Origin: Paenibacillus kobensis NBRC 15729
GTDB taxonomy: Bacteria; Bacillota; Bacilli; Paenibacillales; Paenibacillaceae
Assembly: GCF_004000825.1 (NCBI RefSeq)
Contig: NZ_BILZ01000016.1
Coordinates: 1 to 64,000 of the forward strand
Direction: 5' to 3'
DNA length: 64,000 nt
Notes under the pieces: generated by a model
What the model was told of the DNA's origin: nothing
Seen by the model: only the letters and a program-made list of their open reading frames with translations
The model's database searches: none
Program-made: the position numbers and the translations under genes
Part shown: positions 53,317-62,712 of the stretch, piece by piece
Numbering within the stretch: position 1 is the stretch's first letter
Layout of the letters: the number at the start of each line of letters is the position of its first letter

Positions 53317-54528
53317 ATGGCACGTATGATTGGAGCGGGCTTCGTCGTGAAAAGTCTAATACTCGTTGTGCTGCTCGTTCCGGTGGCTGGCTGCTGGAGC
53401 AGCAAAGAGCTCAACGAGCTTGCCATTACGATGGGGATGGCTATTGATCAATACGAAGGCAACAAATTCCTTGTTACGGTGCAAGTCGTCGATTCCGGTG
53501 AAGTATCGGCGTCCAAAGGTACGCTTGGCCGGTCTCCTGTCATTCTGTACCGTGCGAAAGGCGATACGGTTTCAGAAGCATTGCAAAGGATGTCTACGTC
53601 TAGTCCGAGAGCTATTTATAATTCGCATCTGCGCGTGCTCGTGATCGGCGAAACGCTTGCCCGCAAGGGGATCAAAGATGTGCTTGATTATATATCGAGA
53701 AACTGGCAATTTCGCACCGATTTTCCCGTCATTATCGCGAAGGGAGCGCAAGCGGGCGATACATTGCGCGTATTGACGCCTATCGAATCCATTCCTGCCA
53801 TACAAATGTTGAACGCGATCGAAAATTCTAAAAAATATTGGGCGCCGACAGTCGCCATCCATTTTGATGACCTTATTCGTGCGATGGTGAGCAAAGGCAG
53901 ACAAGCAGTCGTCACCGGGATTCTACTGACTGGAGATGCGGAAGAGGGCGGCAAACGTTCGAATCTTGCAACGACGCTGCCGAAAAGCCGCCTCCGGTTA
54001 ATTGGTTTGTCGGCATTCAAGAAAGATAAACTAATCGGCTGGCTGAACGAAAATGATAGCCGCGGGTACAATTTTATTATGGGCCAAGTGTATAAATCGA
54101 CCGGCAATATTACGTGCGATGACGGCAAGCTTCTTGCATTGGAAGTGCTCAACGAAAAATCCAAGCTAAAAGCTTCTTTCCAAGGAGGGAAGCTGCGATT
54201 AGCAGCTGACATGAAAGTCGAAGCGAAAATTGCAGAGGTCGCCTGCGATATTAAATTGACACGAGATGAAACGATCCGTCAATTAGAAGCAAAGGCAGAG
54301 AAGCGCCTGAGGGAGATTGCTCAATCGGCATTGGATCGGATACAGCACGATCTTAAGGTAGATGTCTTCGGATACGGCGAGGTCGTTCATCGGCATTATC
54401 CGAAGTATTGGCGTCAAGTTAAAGCGAATTGGGACGAGCAATTCAGCAACACGCCCGTTGACCTGCAAGTCGATGTGAAGATTCGGCTTCTCGGCACGGT
54501 AACGGAAGCGCTGGAACGTGTCGATTAA
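53317..54528 (+). CDS. Spore germination lipoprotein, Ger(x)C family
   Basis: 403 residues. The N-terminal lipobox LVPVAGC (Cys near residue 27) predicts lipid modification and membrane anchoring, as in GerAC/GerKC. Family markers include WSSKELNELAITMGMAID, and LRVLVIGETLARKGI. It is the C subunit of the receptor and sits on the outer face of the inner spore membrane. AAGGAG lies 11 bases before the ATG; an upstream ATG (53284) has no site. Confidence 0.9.
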   Translation: MARMIGAGFVVKSLILVVLLVPVAGCWSSKELNELAITMGMAIDQYEGNKFLVTVQVVDSGEVSASKGTLGRSPVILYRAKGDTVSEALQRMSTSSPRAIYNSHLRVLVIGETLARKGIKDVLDYISRNWQFRTDFPVIIAKGAQAGDTLRVLTPIESIPAIQMLNAIENSKKYWAPTVAIHFDDLIRAMVSKGRQAVVTGILLTGDAEEGGKRSNLATTLPKSRLRLIGLSAFKKDKLIGWLNENDSRGYNFIMGQVYKSTGNITCDDGKLLALEVLNEKSKLKASFQGGKLRLAADMKVEAKIAEVACDIKLTRDETIRQLEAKAEKRLREIAQSALDRIQHDLKVDVFGYGEVVHRHYPKYWRQVKANWDEQFSNTPVDLQVDVKIRLLGTVTEALERVD

Positions 54529-54551
54529 TCCGCGGGAGGCAGGTGCACAAG

Positions 54552-54806
54552 ATGATTAGCGTAATCATATGGATTTGTTTGACCTCGATTGGACTGACTT
54601 TTCTGCAGTGGTTATTGCTCTTTCGGAAAAGGAGGGGGACAATCAGCGAACGTGTCGTATTCGGGGTCATCATGGTTGCAGCAACGGCACTCAATATCAT
54701 GTTGTTGAATGACTGGATGACAACTTCTCCGCTCATTGTGCTGCGAGCGATATTCGGGCCTGCCTCTCAAATGCTGCAGCATTGGGGACTTGTCGGAAAG
54801 GAGTAG
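54552..54806 (+). CDS. Small membrane protein in the germination operon, 84 residues
   Basis: Two membrane helices (about 2-25 IWICLTSIGLTFLQWLLLF and 38-56 RVVFGVIMVAATALNIMLL) with a basic loop between them, and a short hydrophilic C-terminus. AGGTG lies 6 bases before the ATG at 54552. Located between the C and B receptor genes. No match to GerD or to the known four-gene D subunit is evident by eye; small membrane D subunits occur in some ger operons, so it could be one. Confidence 0.7.
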   Translation: MISVIIWICLTSIGLTFLQWLLLFRKRRGTISERVVFGVIMVAATALNIMLLNDWMTTSPLIVLRAIFGPASQMLQHWGLVGKE

Positions 54807-54812
54807 TGTGGT

Positions 54813-56021
54813 GTGGTGGAAGAAACAGTAGGAGTTCGGCAAATGTCGATTCTCGTATTTCATTTCATGCTCGGGACGTCGATACTCATTGCGCCTTCGA
54901 ATATGGCGTTCGTAGCGAAGCAGGACGGTTGGCTAGCATCGATCTTAGGCATTGCTCTCATGATGGTGACTGTGTTTCTGTATGACTCGCTTATGAATCG
55001 GTATCCTAAGAAGACGTTGATCGAGATTATAGAGATTGTATTAGGGAAGTGGATCGGCAAAGTAATCGGGCTTGTAATGTTCGGCTATCTGTTTCTGCTC
55101 ACATCGTTTCTCGTCCGAGTGGCAGGCAGCTTCATTACAACGCAGGTCATGCCGGAGACGCCGATCGAAGTCGTTCATATTGTACTTGCTATCATCGTCA
55201 TGATTGCCGTTGGCTATGGCATTGAGACGATAGCGCGAGCAGCGGAATTGCTGTTCATGCCGGTGCTGTTCTTGTTCGTGCTGCTGGTAATCTTCCTAAT
55301 GCCGGATATTCACTTCGACAATTTGCTGCCCATTATGGAGCGCGGACCGAAACCGATTGCGTTGGCTGCGTTCAATCTGTTTACCATCCAAGAAGTGTTG
55401 GTTTTCCTCATGCTCTATACGAACCTCAGTAAGCCGAACAAGTTCCGCAGAACCATGCTGGCGGGCGTAACGATTGGCGGGGGGGCGATCATTCTGACGG
55501 TTACCTTATGTATTCTGGTGCTCGGTTCAGATCTGACGGAGCGCAACATCTTCGCAAGTTATTCGCTGGCCAAAAAAATTTCAGTCGCCAAGTTTTTGCG
55601 AGTCGACGCTTTCATGGCGATCATATGGCTTATTGCATTGTTCTTCAAAACAGCAATCAGTTTCTATGGAGCTGCAGTTGCTTTGAAGCAGACACTGTCC
55701 TTGCATCGGTACAAAGTGCTCATACTGCCGCTCGGATTTCTTATGCTATGGCTGTCCATTATCGTGTACAGCAGCATTGTAGAATTTCTTAATTTTACGC
55801 CGGCGATCTGGTCACTGTACAGCGTTTGCCATGTCGTACTGCTTCCTATTCTGTTAATCGTAATCGATCGAATTCGGTTCGGTAATACACCTGGCGGGAA
55901 AGCGAAGCTGCAATCCGTACCGCCGAGCGGAGGTACGGCTGCTGATCCGAATCGAAATGCCAATGCCAGTCCGAATGGGAATGGGAGTGGGAGTGCAGTG
56001 ATTTCGGCGCCAAATGAATAA
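54813..56021 (+). CDS. Spore germination permease, GerAB/GerKB family
   Basis: 402 residues from a GTG start with AAGGAG 9 bases upstream. Ten membrane spans of the APC-like endospore germination family; the first includes VFHFMLGTSILIAPSNMAF. The C-terminal ~35 residues are a disordered Asn/Gly/Ser/Pro tail. As the B subunit it is believed to bind the nutrient. It closes the operon A-C-small protein-B; the terminator starts directly after the stop. Confidence 0.9.
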   Translation: MVEETVGVRQMSILVFHFMLGTSILIAPSNMAFVAKQDGWLASILGIALMMVTVFLYDSLMNRYPKKTLIEIIEIVLGKWIGKVIGLVMFGYLFLLTSFLVRVAGSFITTQVMPETPIEVVHIVLAIIVMIAVGYGIETIARAAELLFMPVLFLFVLLVIFLMPDIHFDNLLPIMERGPKPIALAAFNLFTIQEVLVFLMLYTNLSKPNKFRRTMLAGVTIGGGAIILTVTLCILVLGSDLTERNIFASYSLAKKISVAKFLRVDAFMAIIWLIALFFKTAISFYGAAVALKQTLSLHRYKVLILPLGFLMLWLSIIVYSSIVEFLNFTPAIWSLYSVCHVVLLPILLIVIDRIRFGNTPGGKAKLQSVPPSGGTAADPNRNANASPNGNGSGSAVISAPNE

Positions 56022-56053
56022 AGCCGTCCGACGAATTCGTCAGACGGCTAATT
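56022..56053. terminator. Bidirectional terminator between the ger operon and the P-loop kinase gene
   Basis: AGCCGTC-c-GACGAATTCGTC-a-GACGGCT (56022-56049) is a nearly perfect palindrome. On the - strand a T-rich TTTATTCATTT follows. Confidence 0.75.
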
Positions 56054-56072
56054 GCATGAATGGCTTATTCGA

Positions 56073-56678
56073 TTAAAGCGATACCGGCTGCTTATCCGCT
56101 GCGAAGCGGTACAACGATTCGACCTTGTCTTCCGTCAACTCACCGCTGTTATCGAACACCGTAATGGAAGAAGCGGGAATATCCCAGTTAATCTCAGGCA
56201 CGAATTGTACGCGGGTAGCGAACGAATCCCAATTGTTGAGTTTCCACTGGTCGCGAACAGTTTGACGGTCGATGATGCGGTTCTTCTGCATCTCCATATC
56301 CGTCAGCGTGACGACGATCACTTTCACATCGACGTCGTTACGGGTCAATCCTGCGGATGTGATAACGTCTTCGATCCATTGCCTATTCTTAAGCTCGGCT
56401 GTGAACGGACTGATCATGAAGACGTTCTGGCCAGCAGCGAGATTCTCAATGCAAATGTCCTTCGTCGTATCATATTCAAGGTCACGAAGATTTTTCTTAT
56501 AAAATTCCGAATCGCGGTCGCGAGGATCAAGACCGTTCTGAATGAGCATATGCTCGACGAAACGTCCGCCTACCGTGTCACGGTCGAGGAAGGACGCTGG
56601 GATTCGGGTTGCGAGCTTGCGTGCAACCGTTGTCTTGCCAGTACCAGCAACGCCTACGAAGAAGATTAGTTTCTGCAA
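56073..56678 (-). CDS. P-loop kinase-like protein (AAA_33/zeta-toxin-like fold)
   Basis: 201 residues from a TTG at 56678, chosen because GGAGG is 9 bases upstream; the open frame extends to 56750 without a better start. Walker A FFVGVAGTGKTTVARKLA lies at residues ~5-22, followed by a lid/base region with DRDTVGGRFVEHML and the late Arg-rich RIIDRQTVRDQWK. The fold resembles small nucleoside or sugar kinases. Substrate is not known; no antitoxin gene is adjacent, so a toxin-antitoxin reading is not supported. Confidence 0.75.
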   Translation of the reverse strand: MQKLIFFVGVAGTGKTTVARKLATRIPASFLDRDTVGGRFVEHMLIQNGLDPRDRDSEFYKKNLRDLEYDTTKDICIENLAAGQNVFMISPFTAELKNRQWIEDVITSAGLTRNDVDVKVIVVTLTDMEMQKNRIIDRQTVRDQWKLNNWDSFATRVQFVPEINWDIPASSITVFDNSGELTEDKVESLYRFAADKQPVSL

Positions 56679-56908
56679 AATATGGAGCCTCCACATGAAT
56701 AATAGATTTATATATTGTAACATTAATTGTCTAATAGTAAAATAGCACATCCTGTAAGGATAACGTTGTCAGTCGTTAGTTGGTACGAGAAATGTGCAAT
56801 TCGATCGGTTAACATAAACAAAATTATGTTAGATATAGAAGACTTGTTCCAAAAGCAAGAAAAGCTAGCGACGGAAATAGCTCATAAGAATAAAGGCAGC
56901 TTAACGCG

Positions 56909-57811
56909 TTACCGGGATACGGAGCGGTACTCGCGCGGAGACATGCCCGTCCATCGGCGGAACTGCTTGCTGAAGGTAGCGGCATCCTCATAGCCAAGCC
57001 GGACGGCAATTCCTTCCACCGTAAGGTCAGGGTCGAGCAATAGCAGCTTAGCTTCGCGAAGCATGAGGGAGGAGCGGAATGCCCGCGGCGACATGCTGTA
57101 CGTCTCGCGGAAGACTCGTCCGCAATAAGCGACGCTGTAGCCGAGCGTACGGGCGATGTCCGCAATCGCCGCTTCGCTGTCGTCGCCTGCCTCCCGGTCC
57201 AAGACAGACAGCTCGATTCGGCGGGCGATCGTCTCGGCCAGACGCGTTGTCTGCAGCGAGACGGGATGCTTCTCGCCAGTCTCGGCGACGTCTTCAGGTG
57301 ATGTTTCAGATAGTGCAGCGAGCAAGCCGTAAACAGCGGATAATGTCTTCATCCGGTCCGATGCGGTTTCGGCTTTCGTACCCGTAGCAAGCTCGATCAA
57401 GCGGGCGACGGCTGGACCGATGCGGCATTCCAAGGGAGAACCTTCCGAATACAGACCACGATCAAGCGCGAGAAGCGTCCGGCGCAGCACCGGGTCGTCT
57501 ACGAGAAAATGCATGCAGAAGTAAGACATCGTCCCATGCCCGTCCGCAACACACTCATGATGTTCCCCTGGACGGACAAGGAAGATGTCTCCGGGACACT
57601 GCTCGTACACCGTGCCTTCCCGTGTGAAACGCTGCATCCCTTCGGTGACGACATTCAACTCGAACAAGGAATGCGTATGAGAAGGGTACGACCACGGGGT
57701 TTCCACTCGGCGCAGATGTGCGGCGAACAGTTGAAACGTCGTCTGTACGTCCGGCAAGATATGCAATTCCTTCGTTCCTGTCAGCAGCATTCGCCCCGAT
57801 GTGTCTTCCAT
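56909..57811 (-). CDS. AraC-family transcriptional regulator
   Basis: 300 residues. The N-terminal cupin-like sensor (about 20-100, with SYPSHTHSLFELNVVTEG and DIFLVRPGEHHECV) should bind a sugar. Two helix-turn-helix motifs at the C-terminus (IADIARTLGYSVAYCGRVF and GIAVRLGYEDAATFSKQFR) bind DNA. The last ~25 residues (WTGMSPREYR) are classical AraC. It is transcribed away from the GH52 gene; the two start codons are 175 bases apart, so it most likely controls the xylosidase and itself. Confidence 0.9.
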   Translation of the reverse strand: MEDTSGRMLLTGTKELHILPDVQTTFQLFAAHLRRVETPWSYPSHTHSLFELNVVTEGMQRFTREGTVYEQCPGDIFLVRPGEHHECVADGHGTMSYFCMHFLVDDPVLRRTLLALDRGLYSEGSPLECRIGPAVARLIELATGTKAETASDRMKTLSAVYGLLAALSETSPEDVAETGEKHPVSLQTTRLAETIARRIELSVLDREAGDDSEAAIADIARTLGYSVAYCGRVFRETYSMSPRAFRSSLMLREAKLLLLDPDLTVEGIAVRLGYEDAATFSKQFRRWTGMSPREYRSVSR

Positions 57812-57986
57812 GGTTATATCTGTCCTCCGTTAGTGAACTTCATTTTCGACTCATTATACATGATTATGCGGTGACAGTCGTTCGGTTTGTCCAACTTTAC
57901 GCTTGAAATGTCCCTGCCGGGCGCTCGGATGAAGTGATACCATAATCATGATGCAACATGAAACCATGATCTAGGAGGAGCTTCTT

Positions 57987-60146
57987 ATGCCGCAAAATAT
58001 GTGGTTCAACGCACATCATGCTCCCATCGGAGCATTTTCCAGCTTTACACTCGGGTACCCCGGTGCCAATGGCGGGCTCGATCTCGAACGCGGCCGGCCG
58101 CCAGGACAGAAAGTCTATATTGGCTTGGAACGAAATGACGGGAGCGGGACGTACGACGCTCTTCCATTCTTCGAGGATGTCGTAGACGAGAGCAAGCGGT
58201 ACGCGGTTGGCGGCATCGGCGCTTCGGAATCGACGCAGGGCGTCGGTGCGGGCTCCGTTGTTGCACTCGACAAGAGCGCCGTGACACGTGAGCTCCGCTT
58301 GACGACAGATACATGGAAAGCAGGAGACTTGACTTTCAAAGTATACTCGCAGGCGCCTTCGATCCCGAACCCGGAAACGGCCAGCGAGGACGAGCTGAAG
58401 CTGACGCTAGTACCGGCAGTGCTAGTCGAAGTGACGGTCGATAATACGAACGGCACAAAGCCGCGCCGCGCATTCTTCGGTTACAGCGGCGACGACCCGT
58501 ATGCAAACATGCGGCGCTTGGAGGAGACCTCCGGCAACCGGCTCGCCGGCATCGGTCAAGGCCGCATTACGGCCATTGCGTCGACGGCGACGCCGGACGT
58601 ACGATCGGCGCTTGGATTCACGTTGGAACGTATACTGACGACGGAGCTGCAAGAGAACTGGACGTTCGGTCTGGGCGGCACGGGCGTAGTCTTGATGGAT
58701 ACGCCAGCCGGACAGAAGACTACGTACCGCTTCGCGGTCGCATTCTACCGTAACGGCCTGGTCACGACGGGCATCGATTCGTCCTACTATTATACGAAGC
58801 TGTTCCCGAATATCGAGGACGCAGCGTCGTTCGCACTAGAACGCTTCGACGATATCACGGCCGCTTGCGAAGCAGCGGAAAAGCGTTGGAGCCTGGAGGG
58901 CTTGAATGAGAATCAGCAGTTCCAGCTGTTCCATTCGATTCGCAGTTATTTCGGCTCGACGCAACTGATGGAAGCGGATGGCAAGCCGATGTGGATCGTC
59001 AACGAAGGCGAATACCGCATGATGAACACGTTCGACTTGACGGTCGACCATCTATATTTCGAGATGCACATGAACTCGTGGGTCGTGAAGAATGCGCTTG
59101 ACTTGTTCGTGGACCGTTACTCGTACCACGACAACGTCCGCTTCCCGGGGGATGAGACGGAGTATCCGGGAGGGATTTCGTTCACGCACGATATGGGGGT
59201 CGCGAACGCGATGTCCCGCAAGCACTACTCCTCCTATGAAATGTACGGCTTGCACGATTGTTTCTCCCACATGACGCATGAACAGCTGGTCAACTGGGTG
59301 CTTTGCGCGACGGTATATGTACACGGCACGAAAGATGAGGCGTGGTTCGAACAACGCCGTGAAGTGTTCGTAGAATGCTTGGAGAGCATGCTGAACCGCG
59401 ACCATCCGGATCCGGCGCAGCGCAACGGATTGATGAGCCTCGACAGCACGCGCGTCATGGGCGGCTCGGAAATCACGACCTACGACAGCTTGGACGCTTC
59501 GCTCGGCCAAGCCCGCAATAACATCTATATGGCTGGCAAGTGCTGGGCCGCTTACGTGGCGCTCGAGCGGCTGTTCCGCGAGCACGGCCTGGAGGACCTG
59601 GCGAATACAGCGGGCGTTCAAGCGGACCGCTGCGCATCGACACTCACCAGCCATTTGAAGCCTGAGGGCTATATTCCGGCGGTGCTCGAGAACGGCAACG
59701 ACTCTCGTATCATTCCGGCGATTGAAGGGCTTGTATTCCCTTACTTTACAGGCAATCCGGAGGCGCTTGATCCGAACGGCCGATTCGGCGAGTACATCCA
59801 AGCACTCAAGAAACATCTCGACACGGTGCTTGTACCGGGCGTATGCCTATTCGAGGACGGCGGCTGGAAGCTGTCTTCGACAAGCGATAATTCTTGGCTC
59901 AGCAAGATCTACCTGTGCCAGTTCATCGCCCGCGAAATTCTCGGTCTGCCTTGGGACGAGAAGGGGGCGGCAGCCGACGCGGCACACGTGGAATGGCTGA
60001 CGCATCCGGAATTGTCGTACTGGAGCTGGAGCGATCAGATCATCAAGGGCGAGATTATCGGCAGCAAATATTATCCGCGCGGTGTGACCAGCATTTTGTG
60101 GCTGCAGGAAACCGGCGCAGCGCAAATTTTGCCGCAACATTCATAA
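57987..60146 (+). CDS. Beta-xylosidase of glycoside hydrolase family 52
   Basis: 719 residues, matching the family's usual ~700. The first ~40 residues (MWFNAHHAPIGAFSSFTLGY, GGLDLERGRPPGQKVYIGLE) are the GH52 signature. No signal peptide is present, so the enzyme works inside the cell on imported xylo-oligosaccharides. The catalytic Glu and Asp of GH52 should lie in the central barrel (about 350-520), near EGEYRMMNTFDLTVDHLYFE; I cannot fix the pair by eye. AGGAGG lies 9 bases before the ATG. No xylan transporter or xylanase is adjacent. Confidence 0.93.
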   Translation: MPQNMWFNAHHAPIGAFSSFTLGYPGANGGLDLERGRPPGQKVYIGLERNDGSGTYDALPFFEDVVDESKRYAVGGIGASESTQGVGAGSVVALDKSAVTRELRLTTDTWKAGDLTFKVYSQAPSIPNPETASEDELKLTLVPAVLVEVTVDNTNGTKPRRAFFGYSGDDPYANMRRLEETSGNRLAGIGQGRITAIASTATPDVRSALGFTLERILTTELQENWTFGLGGTGVVLMDTPAGQKTTYRFAVAFYRNGLVTTGIDSSYYYTKLFPNIEDAASFALERFDDITAACEAAEKRWSLEGLNENQQFQLFHSIRSYFGSTQLMEADGKPMWIVNEGEYRMMNTFDLTVDHLYFEMHMNSWVVKNALDLFVDRYSYHDNVRFPGDETEYPGGISFTHDMGVANAMSRKHYSSYEMYGLHDCFSHMTHEQLVNWVLCATVYVHGTKDEAWFEQRREVFVECLESMLNRDHPDPAQRNGLMSLDSTRVMGGSEITTYDSLDASLGQARNNIYMAGKCWAAYVALERLFREHGLEDLANTAGVQADRCASTLTSHLKPEGYIPAVLENGNDSRIIPAIEGLVFPYFTGNPEALDPNGRFGEYIQALKKHLDTVLVPGVCLFEDGGWKLSSTSDNSWLSKIYLCQFIAREILGLPWDEKGAAADAAHVEWLTHPELSYWSWSDQIIKGEIIGSKYYPRGVTSILWLQETGAAQILPQHS

Positions 60147-60156
60147 ATCGCTAGAG

Positions 60157-60195
60157 AAGGCGCTTAATCGGGAAGTACCGATTAGGCGTCTTTTG
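60157..60195 (+). terminator. Intrinsic terminator of the GH52 gene
   Basis: A 15-position stem (60157-60171 with 60178-60192, two G-U) with a 6-base loop and TTTTG. Confidence 0.85.
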
Positions 60196-60286
60196 TATAG
60201 GCAAGAACTTCATATCATTTCCGTCCAATCCATGGCAGAGCTTCGAATATGCTATTATGAAAATAAAAAAGGAGAGAAGCTCTGTC

Positions 60287-60868
60287 ATGAAAACAATTGC
60301 TGTATTTTGCGGCTCCAGCGAAGGTGCCTCTTCCATATATAAAGAAAGTGCAATAAAGCTAGGTCAAGAGCTTGCCAGACGCCAAATCACCCTTATATAT
60401 GGCGGTGCTAATGTGGGACTGATGGGAGCTGTTGCAGACGCCGCGTTGGAACAAGGCGGTCAAGTGATCGGGATCCTGCCAACCTTTTTGCAAAATCGTG
60501 AAATTGCGCATACGGGTCTAACCGAGCTTATGATGGTGGAGTCTATGCATGAGCGTAAAGCCAAGATGGCGGAAATGGCGGACGGATTCATTGCTCTTCC
60601 TGGCGGCCCTGGCACAATGGAAGAGTATTTCGAGATTTTCACATGGGGGCAACTCGGTTTGCACAAAAAGCCATGTGGATTTTTAAATATTAATCAGTAT
60701 TTTGATCCGATCGTGTCGATGTTCGACATGATGGAGCGCGAGCAATTCATGCAGCCTAAATACCGCTCTATGGTTATCACGGATCATACTGCAGAAGGTA
60801 TTCTGGAACAATTCTCAAGCTACGTTGCCCCTTCAGTCAAAACCTATCTGACCGATCAACGCACCTGA
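60287..60868 (+). CDS. LOG-family nucleotide 5'-monophosphate phosphoribohydrolase
   Basis: 193 residues. Rossmann fold with the LOG motif: TIAVFCGSSEGASS, LIYGGANVGLMGAVADAAL, and the diagnostic PGGPGTMEEYFE in ALPGGPGTMEEYFEIFTWGQLG with M-x-x-RK in SMHERKAKM. LOG enzymes cleave ribose-5-phosphate from cytokinin-type nucleotides; in bacteria the natural substrate may be other purine nucleotides. AAAAGGAG lies 12 bases before the ATG at 60287. Confidence 0.92.
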   Translation: MKTIAVFCGSSEGASSIYKESAIKLGQELARRQITLIYGGANVGLMGAVADAALEQGGQVIGILPTFLQNREIAHTGLTELMMVESMHERKAKMAEMADGFIALPGGPGTMEEYFEIFTWGQLGLHKKPCGFLNINQYFDPIVSMFDMMEREQFMQPKYRSMVITDHTAEGILEQFSSYVAPSVKTYLTDQRT

Positions 60869-60942
60869 TCGATCGCCCCGGCAATTACTCTAGCCAGACT
60901 GATGTCGTTATCAAGGGGCAGGAGAGCGTATACTTGGTCATC

Positions 60943-60986
60943 TTTACCACGAATCCGCTTTCTGATATGATACATTATGTATCATA
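60943..60986 (+). promoter_or_regulatory. Promoter with palindromic operator
   Basis: TTTACC (60943-60948), a 17-base spacer and TATGAT (60966-60971). The -10 box is the left end of a perfect palindrome TATGATACAT-T-ATGTATCATA (60966-60986), a good fit for a dimeric repressor such as MarR/TetR/GntR. It lies 37 bases before the gene at 61023. Confidence 0.65.
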
Positions 60987-61022
60987 CTATTAGTAGTTGT
61001 TATATCAAGGGAGTGCGGGATC

Positions 61023-61643
61023 ATGGATAATGAGCCATCTAAACCTCAATCCTGGTGGCAGACGCTGCCGGGTATCTTAACAGCAGTGACAGGCATTCTA
61101 ACGGCTGCGACCGGTTTGATTGTCGCCCTGTCCCAAGCTGGTGTCTTCTCGAATAGCGATAATTCAGTCCCGCCGCCGGCGGTGATGACAACTACGGATT
61201 CTCCCGCAGAGTCTCCTGAGACGTCGGAGACGTCCGAGATGTCAGAGACGACTGAGTTGTCTGGGGCGTCTGAGACGTCTGCGCCAACAACGGATGACGC
61301 AGCAGATGCCAGTGTGGAGCAAAAATTACTAGCTGCCAATATTGAGTTAGGCCCAACATCCGCAGACGCAGAGAAGACACGCGGATACCTTGCCGGGGCA
61401 AACTCGGCTTACCTTCTGTTGGCCGACAGTTGTGTTCAAATTTTGGACAATCTGCGTTTGAAAAAGGTGGCCTATCTGGACGTCATCGACAAACACTATA
61501 CGATGCTGGTCGGCGAGGAGAACTACGTCTCTTCCGATGGCCAATTGAATATGGAGAAATTGAAAGAGGCGATCGTAAACGCGGACAACGAGATCCACGG
61601 CTCCGATGCGACGACCTTCGAACAAATCGTCGAGTCTCGTTGA
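61023..61643 (+). CDS. Membrane-anchored protein with a Ser/Thr/Glu-rich linker, function unknown
   Basis: 206 residues. After a short polar start (Trp-Trp at 11-12), a membrane helix (about 16-41, LPGILTAVTGILTAATGLIVAL) precedes a low-complexity linker of Ser, Thr, Glu and Pro (about 44-100, with repeats of the SETSE/ASETS type), then a helical ~100-residue C-terminal domain. With an N-in orientation this puts linker and domain outside the cell. The GGGAG site is 9 bases before the ATG. The strong palindrome in its promoter suggests a dedicated regulator. I recognise no family. Confidence 0.7.
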   Translation: MDNEPSKPQSWWQTLPGILTAVTGILTAATGLIVALSQAGVFSNSDNSVPPPAVMTTTDSPAESPETSETSEMSETTELSGASETSAPTTDDAADASVEQKLLAANIELGPTSADAEKTRGYLAGANSAYLLLADSCVQILDNLRLKKVAYLDVIDKHYTMLVGEENYVSSDGQLNMEKLKEAIVNADNEIHGSDATTFEQIVESR

Positions 61644-61755
61644 ACCGCGCTATTTGTACCTAATACATAACTGTTCTTCACGCCTCATCCATGAGTATGG
61701 CATTCGATGGTATAATGAACTTCATAGTATTGGAAGATTCAGGAGGAATGAAGAG

Positions 61756-62514
61756 ATGAAGCTAATCGATCTAAGCGTACCCATCAGTCCAAGTATTCGT
61801 GAGCCGCTGCCGGCAAAGATCGAATATTCAAGTCATGAGGATGGAGCAAAGCAGGCTGCTGCAGTCCTCGGACTGAACAACACCGACTTCCCGGAGAGCA
61901 AAGCTTGGGCGACAGAGACGGTTACGCTGAATACGCATGCAGGTACGCATGTTGATGCGCCTTGGCACTACTGGCCAACCTCGGAAGGCAAGCCGGCCAG
62001 AACGATCGACGAGCTGCCGCTCGAATGGTTTTATTCCGACGGGGTTGTCCTCGATTTCAGTTCGAAACCGCCTGGCTATGAAATCACGACGGAAGATCTC
62101 ATTGCCGAGTTGGCACGAATCGGATACACGCTGAAGCCGCTGGACATCGTCTTGATCCGGAGCGATGCGGACAAACGGCTTTATCACGAGCATTACGCCT
62201 TCCTGCACGCTGGTGTATCCGCCGAGGCGACGGTGTGGCTTCTCGATCAGGGCATCAAGGTGGTTGGCACGGACGGATGGGGATGGGATATCCCGCTCAA
62301 TCTGCAAGCCGAGTCCTTCAAGAAAGATCCGCGCGAAGGCGTACTGTGGGCCGCTCATTACGTGGGCAAAGACCGGGAATACTGCCAGATCGAGAAGCTG
62401 GCTAACCTGGATCAAATTCCGCAGCCGTTCGGCTTCAAGGTCAGCTGCTTCCCCGTCAAGGTGGAGAAGGCAAGCGCTGGCTGGGCTCGCCCGGTTGCGA
62501 TTGTAGAGGGTTAA
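61756..62514 (+). CDS. Cyclase/kynurenine-formamidase-like hydrolase
   Basis: 252 residues. The HxGTHxDxPxH metal site is complete in NTHAGTHVDAPWHY (about residue 65), and the second part has VGTDGWGWDIPLNLQ. It belongs to the cyclase family (PF04199), with kynurenine formamidases and cyclic-amide or ester hydrolases; the substrate is open. AGGAGG lies 9 bases before the ATG at 61756. It follows the previous gene on the same strand after 112 bases. Confidence 0.9.
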   Translation: MKLIDLSVPISPSIREPLPAKIEYSSHEDGAKQAAAVLGLNNTDFPESKAWATETVTLNTHAGTHVDAPWHYWPTSEGKPARTIDELPLEWFYSDGVVLDFSSKPPGYEITTEDLIAELARIGYTLKPLDIVLIRSDADKRLYHEHYAFLHAGVSAEATVWLLDQGIKVVGTDGWGWDIPLNLQAESFKKDPREGVLWAAHYVGKDREYCQIEKLANLDQIPQPFGFKVSCFPVKVEKASAGWARPVAIVEG

Positions 62515-62542
62515 ATTATAGTTTAATACTGAGAAAGTTAAG

Positions 62543-62577
62543 AGCCGTCTTTTCAAGATGAAAAGACGGCTTGATTT
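62543..62577 (+). terminator. Intrinsic terminator after the cyclase gene
   Basis: A perfect 13-bp stem (62543-62555 with 62559-62571) with a 3-base loop and TTGATTT; the T-tract is interrupted. Confidence 0.75.
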
Positions 62578-62712
62578 CTGTCAGCAGCAGTTCTTAATTT
62601 ATAATTAAAGTTAACCGACCGATTAATTCCAATATGTGTTAACCTATTCAATGTAAGATCATTAATTTAATTTGGGCTATCCCAGGTGATGAACGCCAAA
62701 GGGGAATAACAG

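Noticed and set aside
56073-56678. Zeta-toxin reading of the P-loop kinase
   Set aside because: No small antitoxin gene lies beside it; a metabolic kinase is equally likely.
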